Positions 27,972 to 37,944 of a stretch of DNA of 64,000 nucleotides are shown in pieces. The position numbers and the translations under genes were made by a program. The stretch's first letter is position 1. Each line of letters opens with the position of its first letter. This DNA is from Rufibacter ruber (lineage in GTDB: Bacteria; Bacteroidota; Bacteroidia; Cytophagales; Hymenobacteraceae): positions 1 through 64,000 of the forward strand of contig NZ_LRMM01000021.1 of NCBI RefSeq assembly GCF_001647275.1, in the 5' to 3' direction. The notes beneath the pieces were generated by a model. The model saw only the letters and a list, made by a program, of their open reading frames with translations, did no database searches and had not been told where the DNA came from.

Positions 27972-29240
27972 ATGTACGCACTGGTAGACTGCAACAACTT
28001 TTACGCATCTTGTGAGCGTGTCTTTAACCCAAGCCTGCGCGGGAAGCCCATTGTAGTACTTTCTAACAATGATGGCTGCGTTATTTCCCGGTCACAGGAG
28101 GCGAAAGATTTAGGGGTGAAGATGGGGGAGCCCTATTTTAAGCAGCGGGAGTGGTTTAAAGAGCAAGGGGTGCAGGTGTTTTCGTCAAATTACGCGCTCT
28201 ACGGAGACATGTCCAGGCGGGTGATGATGGAGCTTTCTACCTTTACGCCTGAGCTGGAAGTGTACTCTATAGATGAAGCATTCCTGAACCTGAAGGGATT
28301 TGAAAAGCATTATGACTTGGCTGCGTATGCCGAGCAAATAAGGCAGCGCATTAAGCAATGCCAGGGGGTGCCGGTCTGTGTTGGCATTGGGCCTACCAAG
28401 ACCCTGGCTAAAGCGGCGAACCATCTGGCCAAAAGACACAAAGACAGCCAGGGCGTGTGGGTGATTGATACCGAGGAGGCCCGAGAACAGGCGCTGAGGA
28501 ATATCCCGGTCAAAGAGATCTGGGGCATAGGCCGCAAGAAAGCCGTGACCTTAGAGGGCGCGGGTGTAGAAACTGCATGGAAGCTCACTAAGCGCTCAGT
28601 AGAGTGGGTGAGTCAATACCTGGGCGGCGTGGTAGGGGTGCGTCTGCTGAAAGAACTGCGTGGCCATGCTTGCCTGCAAACAGTGTTGCCCCAGGAAAAG
28701 AAAAACATTGCTTTCACCCGCTCCTTTGGGAAAGTGGTTACCTGTTCTGACTATTTGGAGCAAGCGGTAACCCTGTACGCTTCTAAGGCCGCTGAGAAAC
28801 TGCGGCAGCAAGGGTCTGTGGCAGGTGCTATCACTGTTTTTGCCCATACCCAGCGGTACAGCCTGGCAGAGCCCTATTTTAAAAGCAGCACCATAGAACT
28901 GCCCAGCGCCACAGACAGTACGTTAGAGCTAGTCAAGGCCGCCGCGGCCGGTATGCGGGGTATTTTCAAGGAAGGGATTAAATTTGGGAAAGCGGGGGTG
29001 ATTCTCTCAGACCTTAGGCCTAACCAGCACGTGCAGATTCACCTGTTTCAGGAATCTACGGTACTTGAACATAGAGGACTGATGCAGGCACTGGATTCCA
29101 TCAACACGTTTTGGGGCAATGATGTGGTGAAAGTAGCCTCTGCCGGGACTAACCAGCAGCAACGGGAGTGGCAGATGCTAAATCAGCTGTGCTCGCCCAG
29201 GTACACCACGCACATTGGGGAGGTATTGATGGTGCGGTGA
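27972..29240 (+). CDS. umuC: Y-family DNA polymerase, UmuC subunit of polymerase V
   Basis: The start at 27972 (MYALVDCNNFYASCERVF) is the standard UmuC start; the frame is open upstream only through the repeat. Palm acidic residues are seen in ALVDCNNFY and SIDEAFLNL. Fingers, thumb and little-finger regions follow, then a C-terminal DUF4113 (LDSINTFWGNDVVKVASAG) typical of UmuC rather than DinB. At 422 residues it has full length. It copies past damaged bases at the cost of mutations. It forms a likely operon with the UmuD-like gene 80 bases upstream. Confidence 0.93.
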   Translation: MYALVDCNNFYASCERVFNPSLRGKPIVVLSNNDGCVISRSQEAKDLGVKMGEPYFKQREWFKEQGVQVFSSNYALYGDMSRRVMMELSTFTPELEVYSIDEAFLNLKGFEKHYDLAAYAEQIRQRIKQCQGVPVCVGIGPTKTLAKAANHLAKRHKDSQGVWVIDTEEAREQALRNIPVKEIWGIGRKKAVTLEGAGVETAWKLTKRSVEWVSQYLGGVVGVRLLKELRGHACLQTVLPQEKKNIAFTRSFGKVVTCSDYLEQAVTLYASKAAEKLRQQGSVAGAITVFAHTQRYSLAEPYFKSSTIELPSATDSTLELVKAAAAGMRGIFKEGIKFGKAGVILSDLRPNQHVQIHLFQESTVLEHRGLMQALDSINTFWGNDVVKVASAGTNQQQREWQMLNQLCSPRYTTHIGEVLMVR

Positions 29241-29247
29241 CGGGCAA

Positions 29248-29275
29248 GCCTAAGGGCAGCCCTTAGGCAGGTTTT
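29248..29275 (+). terminator. Terminator of umuC
   Basis: GCCTAAGGG pairs with CCCTTAGGC and is followed by AGGTTTTA, 8 bases past the stop. Confidence 0.75.
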
Positions 29276-29447
29276 ATCTGAAATGGAATCTTTTCCTGAC
29301 AAATATTGTCTAGGCTGCTTATGGTATGAAGGTAAGGGGTTGACTAATAAAGCTATATTTTTAGACCATGGGCTGAGATTTTGGCAGGTCCAGAGCTGAA
29401 TTAATATAGTTTTAACAATATCTTTAAACCTTATCGAGTATATGTCG

Positions 29448-29455
29448 TACCTTTG
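29448..29455 (+). promoter_or_regulatory. Candidate -7 box (TACCTTTG) of asnB
   Basis: Matches TAnnTTTG and ends 8 bases before the asnB ATG, so transcription would begin almost at the start codon and the mRNA would be nearly leaderless. TTTA at 29423-29426 lies where TTTG is expected. Confidence 0.55.
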
Positions 29456-29463
29456 CGTCAACT

Positions 29464-31371
29464 ATGTGCGGAATTTCAGGAATCTACGCTTTTACTGATA
29501 TAGGCCGTGAGGTCATTCAACGTTTGCCAGACTCTACAGAGGCATTACAGCTGCGCGGGCCAGACTCCGGGGGGCATTTTACCCATGGCTCTGTCGGCTT
29601 AGGACACCGTAGATTGTCTATCATTGATGTAAGCGATGTCGCCTGCCAACCTATGGTGGATGAGCAGGAACGGTATACTATCATCTTCAACGGGGAGATC
29701 TTTAACTACCAGGAGCTGAAGAAGCAGCTGGTAGACAAAGGGTATACGTTCTTCTCGCAGTCTGACACCGAGGTGTTGCTGAAGTTCTACATAGAAGAAG
29801 GTCCCTCTTTCCTGAAGAAGCTAAACGGGTTCTTTGCCTTCGCCATTTATGACAAAGAAAACGAGTCTCTGTTTGTAGCGCGTGACCGTTACGGGGTAAA
29901 GCCTCTTCTAATGTTTCAGGACGAGGATAAGCTGGTGTTTGCCTCAGAGATGAAGTCATTGATGGCGTTTGGGATTCCGCGCAAGCTGGATTATGCCTCC
30001 CTGTATGAATACCTGCAGCTGAACTACATTCCTGGGCCTGCCTCTATTTTTAAAGGGGTGAAGAAGCTCATGCCGGGGCACTACCTGATGATCACTAAGA
30101 ATGGAAAGGTAGAGAACAACCGGTGGTATAAGATCCCCTATGATGAGAAGAAAGTAAGAGAAAATAGCCTGTCTTATGAGGCCCAGCAGAAAAAGCTGGT
30201 AGACCTGATGGACGGAGCCGTGCAGCGCCGTATGATTGCTGATGTGCCGCTGGGCGCTTTCCTGAGCGGGGGAATTGATTCTTCTGTGATTGTGGCCCTG
30301 GCTTCGCGCCATACCCAGCAGCTGAACACCTTCTCTATTGGCTACAAAGACGAACCTTTCTTTGATGAAACCAAGTACGCCAAATTGGTGGCTGACAGGT
30401 ACAAGACGAACCATACCGTCTTTTCGCTGACAAATAATGATTTGTATGAGCACCTGTTCCGGGCGCTTGACTATATAGATGAGCCTTTTGCCGACTCTTC
30501 GGCCTTGGCCGTGAACATTCTGAGCCATTACACCCGTCAGAAAGTAACCGTAGCCTTGTCTGGAGACGGCGCCGATGAGCTTTTTGCCGGCTATAACAAG
30601 CACATGGCGGAGTACAAGGTGCGCAAAGGGGGATTTGCCGCAGAAGCAGTTGCAGCCTTACTCCCTGTGTGGGAAATGCTTCCCAAATCGCGTAACTCTG
30701 CCTTAGGAAACCGCATCCGGCAGTTCCAGCGCTTTGGAGAAGGCATGAACCTTTCAGCCAAAGACCGCTACTGGCGCTGGGCCTCGTTTGCCACAGAAGA
30801 GGATGCCAAGTCGTTACTCAGCGGGAAGTCTAAGCGTATTCTTTCCAAAAACACCTACAAGAAACGCCGCGAGAAGATCCTGAGCCATCTTTCTAAAAAG
30901 GGTGACATCAATGAGGTGCTGTACACAGACATGCAATTGGTACTGCCCAATGACATGCTCACCAAAGTAGACTTGATGTCAATGGCGAACAGCCTGGAGG
31001 TGCGCACGCCGTTCCTGGATTATAAAGTAGTGAACTTTGCCTTCTCTCTTCCTGAGTCCTCTAAGATAGATGGCGGTATGAAGAAGAAGATTGTGCAGGA
31101 TGCCTTCAGGGACATGCTGCCGGCCGAGCTTTATAAACGCCCCAAGCATGGCTTTGAGGTGCCGCTGCTCAAATGGTTCCAGAATGAGCTGAAGCCTATG
31201 ATTGTAGAAGATCTGTTGTCAGATGCCTTTGTGGAGGAGCAGGGGATCTTTGATTTGAAGGAGATCCAGCGTTTAAAGGCGCAGCTTTTCTCTAATAATC
31301 CGGGTGACATTCATGCCCGTATCTGGGCGCTGGTGGTGTTCCAGCACTGGTATAAGAAATGGATGGTGTAA
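29464..31371 (+). CDS. asnB: Asparagine synthase (glutamine-hydrolysing)-like amidotransferase
   Basis: The 635-residue chain has the N-terminal nucleophile Cys2 (MCGISGIYAF) of class II glutaminases and the synthetase PP-loop GAFLSGGIDSSVIVAL near residue 260. Together these hydrolyse glutamine and transfer ammonia to an ATP-activated carboxyl group. It opens the polysaccharide cluster. AsnB homologues in such clusters (WbpS type) can amidate uronic acids instead of aspartate, which fits the uronic-acid genes downstream; this is an inference. The gene is richer in GC than the genes after it, so it may belong to the host backbone. Confidence 0.88.
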   Translation: MCGISGIYAFTDIGREVIQRLPDSTEALQLRGPDSGGHFTHGSVGLGHRRLSIIDVSDVACQPMVDEQERYTIIFNGEIFNYQELKKQLVDKGYTFFSQSDTEVLLKFYIEEGPSFLKKLNGFFAFAIYDKENESLFVARDRYGVKPLLMFQDEDKLVFASEMKSLMAFGIPRKLDYASLYEYLQLNYIPGPASIFKGVKKLMPGHYLMITKNGKVENNRWYKIPYDEKKVRENSLSYEAQQKKLVDLMDGAVQRRMIADVPLGAFLSGGIDSSVIVALASRHTQQLNTFSIGYKDEPFFDETKYAKLVADRYKTNHTVFSLTNNDLYEHLFRALDYIDEPFADSSALAVNILSHYTRQKVTVALSGDGADELFAGYNKHMAEYKVRKGGFAAEAVAALLPVWEMLPKSRNSALGNRIRQFQRFGEGMNLSAKDRYWRWASFATEEDAKSLLSGKSKRILSKNTYKKRREKILSHLSKKGDINEVLYTDMQLVLPNDMLTKVDLMSMANSLEVRTPFLDYKVVNFAFSLPESSKIDGGMKKKIVQDAFRDMLPAELYKRPKHGFEVPLLKWFQNELKPMIVEDLLSDAFVEEQGIFDLKEIQRLKAQLFSNNPGDIHARIWALVVFQHWYKKWMV

Positions 31372-31430
31372 GTAGACCATTTTTAAATAGTTTTGTAACT
31401 ATTATCATCTGATATAAATAATTATTACCC

Positions 31431-32783
31431 ATGAAAATTGCTGTAGTAGGAACAGGATATGTAGGCCTGGTAACTGGCACTTGCTTTGCTGAAGTAGGTA
31501 TTGACGTGACATGTATTGATGTAAATGTCAAGAAAATAGAGGACCTGAAACAAGGTGTCTTGCCAATTTATGAACCTGGTCTTGAAGAGATGGTGTTGCG
31601 TAATGTTGCAAAGGAGCGCCTTCATTTTTCAACAGACTTAGCTACAGCTATTAAGGGTTGTGATGCTGCGTTTATTGCGGTAGGTACTCCTCCAGGGGAA
31701 GACGGTAGTGCTGATTTAAAGTATGTGCTTGGTGTTGCTCGGGAAATTGGTCAGCACATGAATGATTACTTGGTGGTAGTGACTAAGAGTACCGTACCAG
31801 TAGGTACTGCTAAGAAAGTAAAACAGGCAGTAACAGAAGAATTGGAAAAACGTCAATCAGCTTTGAAGTTTGATGTAGCCTCTAACCCTGAGTTCTTAAA
31901 AGAGGGAGCTGCCATTGACGACTTCTTAAAGCCGGACCGTATTGTGATTGGCGTGGAGTCTGAGCAGGCAGAAGAGGTGATGCAAAAGCTTTACAAGCCT
32001 TTCCTATTAAATGGACACCCTATTATTTTCATGGATGTGCCTTCTGCTGAGATGACTAAATATGCGGCTAACTCTATGTTAGCTACTAAGATCAGCTTTA
32101 TGAATGACATTGCCAACTTATGTGAGATCATGGGAGCAGATGTCAACATGGTGCGGCGTGGTATCGGCTCTGATACTCGTATTGGTAATAAATTTATTTA
32201 CCCTGGTATTGGTTATGGAGGGTCTTGTTTCCCTAAGGATGTAAAAGCATTAATCAAAACAGCCTCTGAAAATGGGTATACTATGCAGATTTTACAGGCA
32301 GTAGAGTCTGTGAATGAGAACCAGAAGGAGGTACTTTTTAATAAAGTTATCAAGCATTTCGGTAATGAGCTGGCAGGTAAAACCTTTGCATTGTGGGGGC
32401 TTTCCTTCAAGCCGAAGACAGACGATATGCGTGAAGCGCCTTCTTTGGTAATTATAGAAAAGCTTTTAGCGGAAGGAGCTAGTGTAAAAGCTTATGATCC
32501 GGTTGCTATGAAAGAAGCCCAACATATGATTGGCGAAAACGACAGAGTAACCTACGCTAAAGATGAGTATGAGGCTTTGATTGACGCTGATGCTTTGCTA
32601 ATAGTAACTGAGTGGCCAGAGTTCCGTTCTCCTAATTTCCAAGTAATTAGCAAATTGCTGAAAAACAAAGTGATTATTGATGGGCGTAATATTTATGAAG
32701 CCAAAGAAATGCAAAACCTTGGCTTTGCCTATTATGGAATTGGGGTGCAAGAGGTACAACCTGTAACAGAAATGACGAACTAA
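31431..32783 (+). CDS. ugd: UDP-glucose 6-dehydrogenase
   Basis: The N-terminus has the NAD-binding turn [10 protein letters not shown] and the domain end [12 protein letters not shown]. The catalytic Cys lies in [15 protein letters not shown] near residue 265. It oxidises UDP-glucose in two steps to UDP-glucuronate, using two NAD. At 450 residues it has the usual length. The stop lies three bases before the decarboxylase gene, so the pair forms a pathway: glucose to glucuronate to xylose. Base use here becomes clearly more AT-rich than in asnB. Cytoplasmic. Confidence 0.94.
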   Translation: MKIAVVGTGYVGLVTGTCFAEVGIDVTCIDVNVKKIEDLKQGVLPIYEPGLEEMVLRNVAKERLHFSTDLATAIKGCDAAFIAVGTPPGEDGSADLKYVLGVAREIGQHMNDYLVVVTKSTVPVGTAKKVKQAVTEELEKRQSALKFDVASNPEFLKEGAAIDDFLKPDRIVIGVESEQAEEVMQKLYKPFLLNGHPIIFMDVPSAEMTKYAANSMLATKISFMNDIANLCEIMGADVNMVRRGIGSDTRIGNKFIYPGIGYGGSCFPKDVKALIKTASENGYTMQILQAVESVNENQKEVLFNKVIKHFGNELAGKTFALWGLSFKPKTDDMREAPSLVIIEKLLAEGASVKAYDPVAMKEAQHMIGENDRVTYAKDEYEALIDADALLIVTEWPEFRSPNFQVISKLLKNKVIIDGRNIYEAKEMQNLGFAYYGIGVQEVQPVTEMTN

Positions 32784-32786
32784 AAC

Positions 32787-33761
32787 ATGTCTGAAGTAAG
32801 AAAACGTGTTCTTGTTACAGGTGGTGCTGGTTTCTTAGGCTCCCATTTATGTGATAGGTTTATCAAAGAAGGGTATCATGTTATTGCCATGGATAACCTA
32901 ATCACTGGAGATCTAAAAAACATCGAACATCTCTTTAAGCTGGAGCAATTTGAGTTTTATAATCATGATGTATCTAAATACGTGCATGTGCCGGGTCATT
33001 TAGATTATATTTTACATTTTGCTTCGCCAGCCTCACCCATTGATTATTTAAAAATCCCTATTCAAACTTTGAAGGTTGGCTCTTTGGGAACCCATAACTT
33101 GTTAGGATTAGCCAAAGTAAAAAATGCCAGGATGTTGATTGCATCTACTTCTGAGGTGTACGGAGACCCAAAGGTGCACCCTCAGGTTGAAGAATACTGG
33201 GGAAATGTCAACCCTGTAGGCCCTAGAGGCTGCTATGATGAGGCAAAGCGTTTTCAGGAAGCCATTACCATGGCGTATCACATGCACCACGGGTTAGAAA
33301 CCAGAATTGTGCGCATTTTCAATACGTATGGCCCTAGAATGCGATTGAATGATGGCCGCGTGCTACCAGCCTTCATGAGTCAAGCTCTTAGGGGAGAGGA
33401 ACTCTCAATTTTTGGAGACGGATCCCAAACTAGGTCTTTCTGCTATGTAGATGATTTGATAGAGGGTATCTACCGGTTGCTGCTGAGTGACTATGCGCTG
33501 CCAGTAAATATTGGCAACCCCTCTGAGGTGACTATCAAAGAATTCGCAGAAGAAATTTGTAAGTTAACGGGGGGTGAACTAAAACTCGGTTATCAACCCC
33601 TGCCAGAGAATGATCCTCAAAAGCGTAGGCCTGATATCTCAAAGGCAAAGGAAATTCTTGGGTGGGAACCTAAAGTAGACAGAGCCGAGGGGCTAAAGAG
33701 AACGTTAGAATATTTTAAAGAGCATATTGATATCTCTGATTTAGAGCACAAGAGCTTTTAA
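32787..33761 (+). CDS. UDP-glucuronate decarboxylase (UDP-xylose synthase)
   Basis: An extended short-chain dehydrogenase of 324 residues: NAD turn [10 protein letters not shown], active-site YDEAK (Tyr-x-x-x-Lys), and the UXS-type segments STSEVYGDP and [10 protein letters not shown]. It removes CO2 from UDP-glucuronate to give UDP-xylose. It follows ugd directly. A UDP-glucose epimerase is an alternative, but the Pro/Gly pattern around FASPASP is that of UXS. A perfect 18-bp hairpin follows the gene. Confidence 0.88.
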   Translation: MSEVRKRVLVTGGAGFLGSHLCDRFIKEGYHVIAMDNLITGDLKNIEHLFKLEQFEFYNHDVSKYVHVPGHLDYILHFASPASPIDYLKIPIQTLKVGSLGTHNLLGLAKVKNARMLIASTSEVYGDPKVHPQVEEYWGNVNPVGPRGCYDEAKRFQEAITMAYHMHHGLETRIVRIFNTYGPRMRLNDGRVLPAFMSQALRGEELSIFGDGSQTRSFCYVDDLIEGIYRLLLSDYALPVNIGNPSEVTIKEFAEEICKLTGGELKLGYQPLPENDPQKRRPDISKAKEILGWEPKVDRAEGLKRTLEYFKEHIDISDLEHKSF

Positions 33762-33771
33762 AGTAAAACGA

Positions 33772-33813
33772 GTGTATGTGCTAAAATTCAATGTAGAATT
33801 TTAGCACATACAC
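33772..33813. terminator. Perfect 18-bp hairpin between sugar genes
   Basis: GTGTATGTGCTAAAATTC (33772-33789) pairs fully with the segment at 33796-33813 across an AATGTA loop. There is no T run after it, so it may be an mRNA stability or attenuation element as much as a terminator. Confidence 0.6.
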
Positions 33814-33859
33814 CTTCTGAACAACGAACAAATATAAACTTAGTAATAATTGCAGTAGT

Positions 33860-34807
33860 ATGCAGAAACTTGTATCTGTAATTATCCCGGCATATAATGC
33901 GGAGGAGTTTATAGAAGAGGCAATTGACAGTATTCTTAACCAAACATATAAGGCAATAGAAGTCTTGATTGCTGATGACTGTTCCAAAGATTCTACCAAA
34001 AAGATTATTGATCGGTACACAGATCCTAGGGTAAAGGCGTATCATAATGACGTCAATCTTGGCTATCTCAAAACATGTAATAAACTATTCGCCCTATGCC
34101 AGGGTGATTACATCACGTTCCAAGACGCTGATGACTATTCTGATCTTACTAGAATAGAGAAGCAGGTTAACGCGTTTCAGTTGGATAAGGAGTTAGGTAT
34201 TTGTGGCACATTTGCAGAATATTTTGATTATAAAACTAGAGAAGTAGTCAGATTTAAAGAAATTGAGACAGAGCACGCTAACATTTTAGAAGGTCAATAT
34301 AAGAGATTCCAATTTTGTGGTGCTTCTATGATGGTGATTAGAGAAGCCTTGGCAACTGTAGGACCTTACCGCGACTACTTTAATGGGATAGCGAATGAGC
34401 ATTATGATTGGGCTATTTTGATAGTAGAAAAGTTTAAGTCTAAAAACATTGCGGAACCCCTTTATAAAGTAAGAACTACTCCTAATTCTTTGTCAAGAAA
34501 TATTAATGACAGAAGAAAGCTCTTTAGTGATAAAATTGTAAGATTCTTGGCTGAGCAGAGACGAAAGTCAGGCAAAGATGCTCTAATGGAGGGAGGGAAT
34601 ATGAAAGAATTGCAAGCGTATGTGGCTGAATTAGAGAAACCTTATTTACAAGATGCTTCATTAATGTTTAGGGAGGCGGCCATTAAGAACTTCTATAGTA
34701 ATCTATTAACCAACTCCATCAACAACTGCATTCTGGCTATTAAAGCTAATCCGTATAAGCTGCTAAACTATAGGCTGTTATTTTTTTATTTAAGGAAGAT
34801 GATATAG
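33860..34807 (+). CDS. Glycosyltransferase family 2
   Basis: The GT-A fold start is SVIIPAYNAEEFIEEAI, with ADDCSKDST as the nucleotide-binding Asp pair and YITFQDADDYSD as the DxD metal motif near residue 90. It transfers a sugar from a nucleotide donor to the growing polymer or lipid carrier on the cytoplasmic side. At 315 residues there is no obvious membrane helix. The next gene starts within 40 bases. Donor and linkage cannot be told. Confidence 0.88.
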   Translation: MQKLVSVIIPAYNAEEFIEEAIDSILNQTYKAIEVLIADDCSKDSTKKIIDRYTDPRVKAYHNDVNLGYLKTCNKLFALCQGDYITFQDADDYSDLTRIEKQVNAFQLDKELGICGTFAEYFDYKTREVVRFKEIETEHANILEGQYKRFQFCGASMMVIREALATVGPYRDYFNGIANEHYDWAILIVEKFKSKNIAEPLYKVRTTPNSLSRNINDRRKLFSDKIVRFLAEQRRKSGKDALMEGGNMKELQAYVAELEKPYLQDASLMFREAAIKNFYSNLLTNSINNCILAIKANPYKLLNYRLLFFYLRKMI

Positions 34808-34843
34808 ACGTTGTTTATATCAATACCAAAGGAATTGAGTACA

Positions 34844-36619
34844 ATGGGTGAGAATGTCATAGTATCTAGCTTTAAAAGCTTAAGGGAGCATTTAGACGAG
34901 CAAAGTAAGAGGAGAGGAATCTTAGTTCTTTGTTTGATATTTATTTCGTCTATCCTTGATGTATTTGGTTTAGCGTCACTAATCCCCGTAATTTTAGCTG
35001 CTTCTAAACCAGGGTTTATTCATACAAACAAATATTTCAATTATTTCTATGAGTCATTAGGCTTTACCAATGAGAAAAATTTTTTAGTTTTTCTCATATC
35101 TGCTGTTTTTGTATTCTTTCTTGTTAAAAATCTATTCTCACTTTGGATTTATTACAAGCAAGCAAAATTTACAGCATCTGTGGGATTAAAGCTAAATGAC
35201 AAGCAATTTACTAAATACTACAGTTTACCCTTTTGGGAATTCAACCATGTGGGCTCTTCTAAAATCATGAGCCATGTAAACCAAGCGCCTAACGCTTTTG
35301 TAACAGGTATTCTGCAGCCTTTGATTGTTTTTATTTCAGAAACAACTATGGTGGCCATTATTGTAATAGGAATAGCTGTCTACCAGCCTAGTCTGTTTGT
35401 CATCTTGGCAATTGTACTGGGACCATCTACTTATCTTATCTTCAGGTACCTTAAAAATAGATCCTCAGTAATAGGCTATCAGTTAGAGCAGATGAGAATT
35501 GTAGACTATAGTGTCTTGAATGATTCTTTTATGGGGTATGTAGAGTTGAAATTAGCCAATAAACAGGCATTTTTTCAAAACAAATACATCCAGAACCAAG
35601 CACAGACGCAAAAATTGAAAGCTGATTTCTATCTCTATAATTTAATTCCAGCAAAGGCAATTGAAACCATTGCAGTATTGGGTGTGGTAACAATATTCCT
35701 TTTTTCTCTCTTCTTTAGCAATGATCCTGCTCAATTGATTACTCTGATAGGATTATTTGCGGCAGCCGCTTATAGATTGATGCCTTCCATCAATAAAATA
35801 TTGTCGGCATTGATGTCAATGAGAAATAGCCAGTATACTATAGACATTCTCAACCTTTTCTCAGAGGAAGCGAAAGAGAATCATGCAAAAATTAAAAATC
35901 AACTAGGCACTTTGCACTTTGCTTCAACTATTGAATTTAAAAATATCACCTTTTATTTTCCTAAAGCTGAAAGTCCTGCCCTTAAGAATATATCACTACA
36001 AGTGAACAAAGGTGACAAAATAGGGCTGATAGGTACATCAGGGTCTGGCAAGACTACTTTGATGAACGTGTTGTTGCGCTTCTATATTGAGCAAGAAGGA
36101 GAAATAGTAGTAGATGGCCATAAACTACAATACAACAATATTAATGCGTGGCGTGACTTAATTGGGTACGTAAAGCAAGATATTTTTGTCATGAATAGCT
36201 CATTGAAAGATAATATCACACTCGGAGATAAAGCCCCAGATTTAAAAAGAATACAGCAAGCGGTAGAATTGGCTTCTCTTGGAGAATTTGTGAAAAGCTT
36301 GCCTGAAGGGATTGAGACTAAACTTGGAGAAAAAGGGTCTAGATTGTCTGGAGGGCAAAGACAACGTATTGGCATTGCTAGGGCTTTGTATAAGAACTCT
36401 GAAATCTTGGTTTTAGATGAGGCAACTAGTGCCCTTGATAATGAAACGGAGCGTGAAGTGACAGAGGCAATTTATAACCTTTCTTCTACTGATATTACCA
36501 TGTTCATTATTGCCCACCGTATCACTACTTTGAAAGACTGCAATAAAATATATGAATTGAAGAATGGGGAAATCATAAAGGAACACATTTATGCTGACCT
36601 GATCAGTAAAATGGTATAG
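34844..36619 (+). CDS. ABC transporter with fused membrane and ATPase domains, candidate flippase
   Basis: The start at 34844 (MGENVIVSSFKSLREHLDEQ) is chosen over an upstream TTG. Residues 20-330 hold six membrane helices. The ATPase part has Walker A GTSGSGKTT, signature LSGGQRQR and Walker B ILVLDEATSALD. The order and size (591 residues) fit the MsbA/PglK exporter type. As no Wzx-type flippase is present in the window, it could flip the lipid-linked sugar unit across the inner membrane, as PglK does for N-glycans. This is an inference from context. Confidence 0.88.
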   Translation: MGENVIVSSFKSLREHLDEQSKRRGILVLCLIFISSILDVFGLASLIPVILAASKPGFIHTNKYFNYFYESLGFTNEKNFLVFLISAVFVFFLVKNLFSLWIYYKQAKFTASVGLKLNDKQFTKYYSLPFWEFNHVGSSKIMSHVNQAPNAFVTGILQPLIVFISETTMVAIIVIGIAVYQPSLFVILAIVLGPSTYLIFRYLKNRSSVIGYQLEQMRIVDYSVLNDSFMGYVELKLANKQAFFQNKYIQNQAQTQKLKADFYLYNLIPAKAIETIAVLGVVTIFLFSLFFSNDPAQLITLIGLFAAAAYRLMPSINKILSALMSMRNSQYTIDILNLFSEEAKENHAKIKNQLGTLHFASTIEFKNITFYFPKAESPALKNISLQVNKGDKIGLIGTSGSGKTTLMNVLLRFYIEQEGEIVVDGHKLQYNNINAWRDLIGYVKQDIFVMNSSLKDNITLGDKAPDLKRIQQAVELASLGEFVKSLPEGIETKLGEKGSRLSGGQRQRIGIARALYKNSEILVLDEATSALDNETEREVTEAIYNLSSTDITMFIIAHRITTLKDCNKIYELKNGEIIKEHIYADLISKMV

Positions 36620-36650
36620 TTGAAATTGCTGATCGCCATAAACACCTGCC

Positions 36651-37889
36651 ATGAACATAGCCTTTCTTGTTAATGTGTTCCCAAGCACTTCAGAAACCTT
36701 TGTATTAAACCAAATTACCGGTCTATTAGACAGAGGTTGTACTGTAACCATATTTGCCTTAAGTTCTCAAAAAGACAAGGTAATTCATCCAGATGTGATT
36801 AATTATGGTTTGTTAGAAAAAACGGTATATCTAAATCATCCTCAATTTAATGCAGTCTATTACCTTAAAAAGTTTGTTAAATCATTCTTCTCTAAAAAGA
36901 TAAGTAATAGATTTCTCTTTAAAACAATAAATATATTTAAGTATGGGCCCCAAGTTCTAAGATTAGGAATTTTTAAAGAAGTATTTCCTTTTATTGAGTT
37001 AGGTAAGTCTTTTGATTTACTACATTGTCAATTTGGAAATTTAGGATACAAAGGGGTTTTTTTAAAAGAGCTAGGAGCAACTGATGCAAAAGTGATAGTA
37101 TCAATGAGAGGGTATGACATCACTAAGTTTGTCTATGAAAATGGCGAAGGGGTATACAAAGAATTATTTACAAAGGCAGACCTATTCCTGCCGGTTTGTG
37201 AATATTTCAAAACATTATTAGTAAGATTAGGCTGTCCAGCCTCCAAAATTCTAGTTCATCATAGTGGAATTGATGTTAAAAAGTTTGAATTTCACCCAAG
37301 TGCGAAGAGTAAAAGCGGGGAATTTAAGATTTTGACCGTTGGCAGACTTGTAGAAAAAAAAGGCATTTACTACGGATTATATGCTGTAAAGCATCTCAAA
37401 GCGATATCTCCTCAACTCTCTTTTTGTTATCAGATCATTGGCGATGGGCCTTTGTTAGAGGATTTAAAACAGTTAGCCGCAGAACTTAATATAGAGGAGC
37501 ATGTAATTTTTTCAGGGGCTATGGGTCAGCAAGATGTAGTAGCTTCCTTATTAGCCTCAGATGTTTTCTTAGCTCCGCATGTAACAGCTAGTAATCAAGA
37601 CCAAGAAGGCATACCTAACGTGCTAAAAGAAGCAATGGCAGTAGGAGTGCCGGTTGTAAGCACATACCATAGCGGACTGCCAGAGCTTGTACAAGATGGG
37701 GTGACAGGCTATTTGGTGCAAGAGCGAGATCCTGAAGGGCTTGCTGAAGCCTTGTTGAAAGTTTTTAATCAGTCAGGAAACCATTTCTTAATGGAACAGC
37801 GAGCAAGAGAATATGTGGAACAAAAGTTTAATATAGAAAACTTAAACGCAGAATTGATAAGAATATATGCGAATTTACTGCTTGCATAA
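36651..37889 (+). CDS. Glycosyltransferase family 4
   Basis: The 412-residue GT-B chain ends with the family 4 donor-site pattern EGIPNVLKEAMAVGVPVVS, with the EX7E glutamates about seven apart. The middle has ILTVGRLVEKKGIYYGLYAV, the domain-opening strand. It uses an NDP-sugar and retains the anomeric form. It lies 31 bases after the ABC gene. Donor unknown. Confidence 0.87.
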   Translation: MNIAFLVNVFPSTSETFVLNQITGLLDRGCTVTIFALSSQKDKVIHPDVINYGLLEKTVYLNHPQFNAVYYLKKFVKSFFSKKISNRFLFKTINIFKYGPQVLRLGIFKEVFPFIELGKSFDLLHCQFGNLGYKGVFLKELGATDAKVIVSMRGYDITKFVYENGEGVYKELFTKADLFLPVCEYFKTLLVRLGCPASKILVHHSGIDVKKFEFHPSAKSKSGEFKILTVGRLVEKKGIYYGLYAVKHLKAISPQLSFCYQIIGDGPLLEDLKQLAAELNIEEHVIFSGAMGQQDVVASLLASDVFLAPHVTASNQDQEGIPNVLKEAMAVGVPVVSTYHSGLPELVQDGVTGYLVQERDPEGLAEALLKVFNQSGNHFLMEQRAREYVEQKFNIENLNAELIRIYANLLLA

Positions 37890-37944
37890 GTACTTGTCTT
37901 TGTGTTCTTTGTCCCGTCATTTGATGTTTTAGATAATCACCTAT

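Noticed and set aside
34811-34843. TTG start for the ABC flippase candidate
   Set aside because: The in-frame ATG at 34844 lies closer to the first conserved helix and needs no rare start codon.
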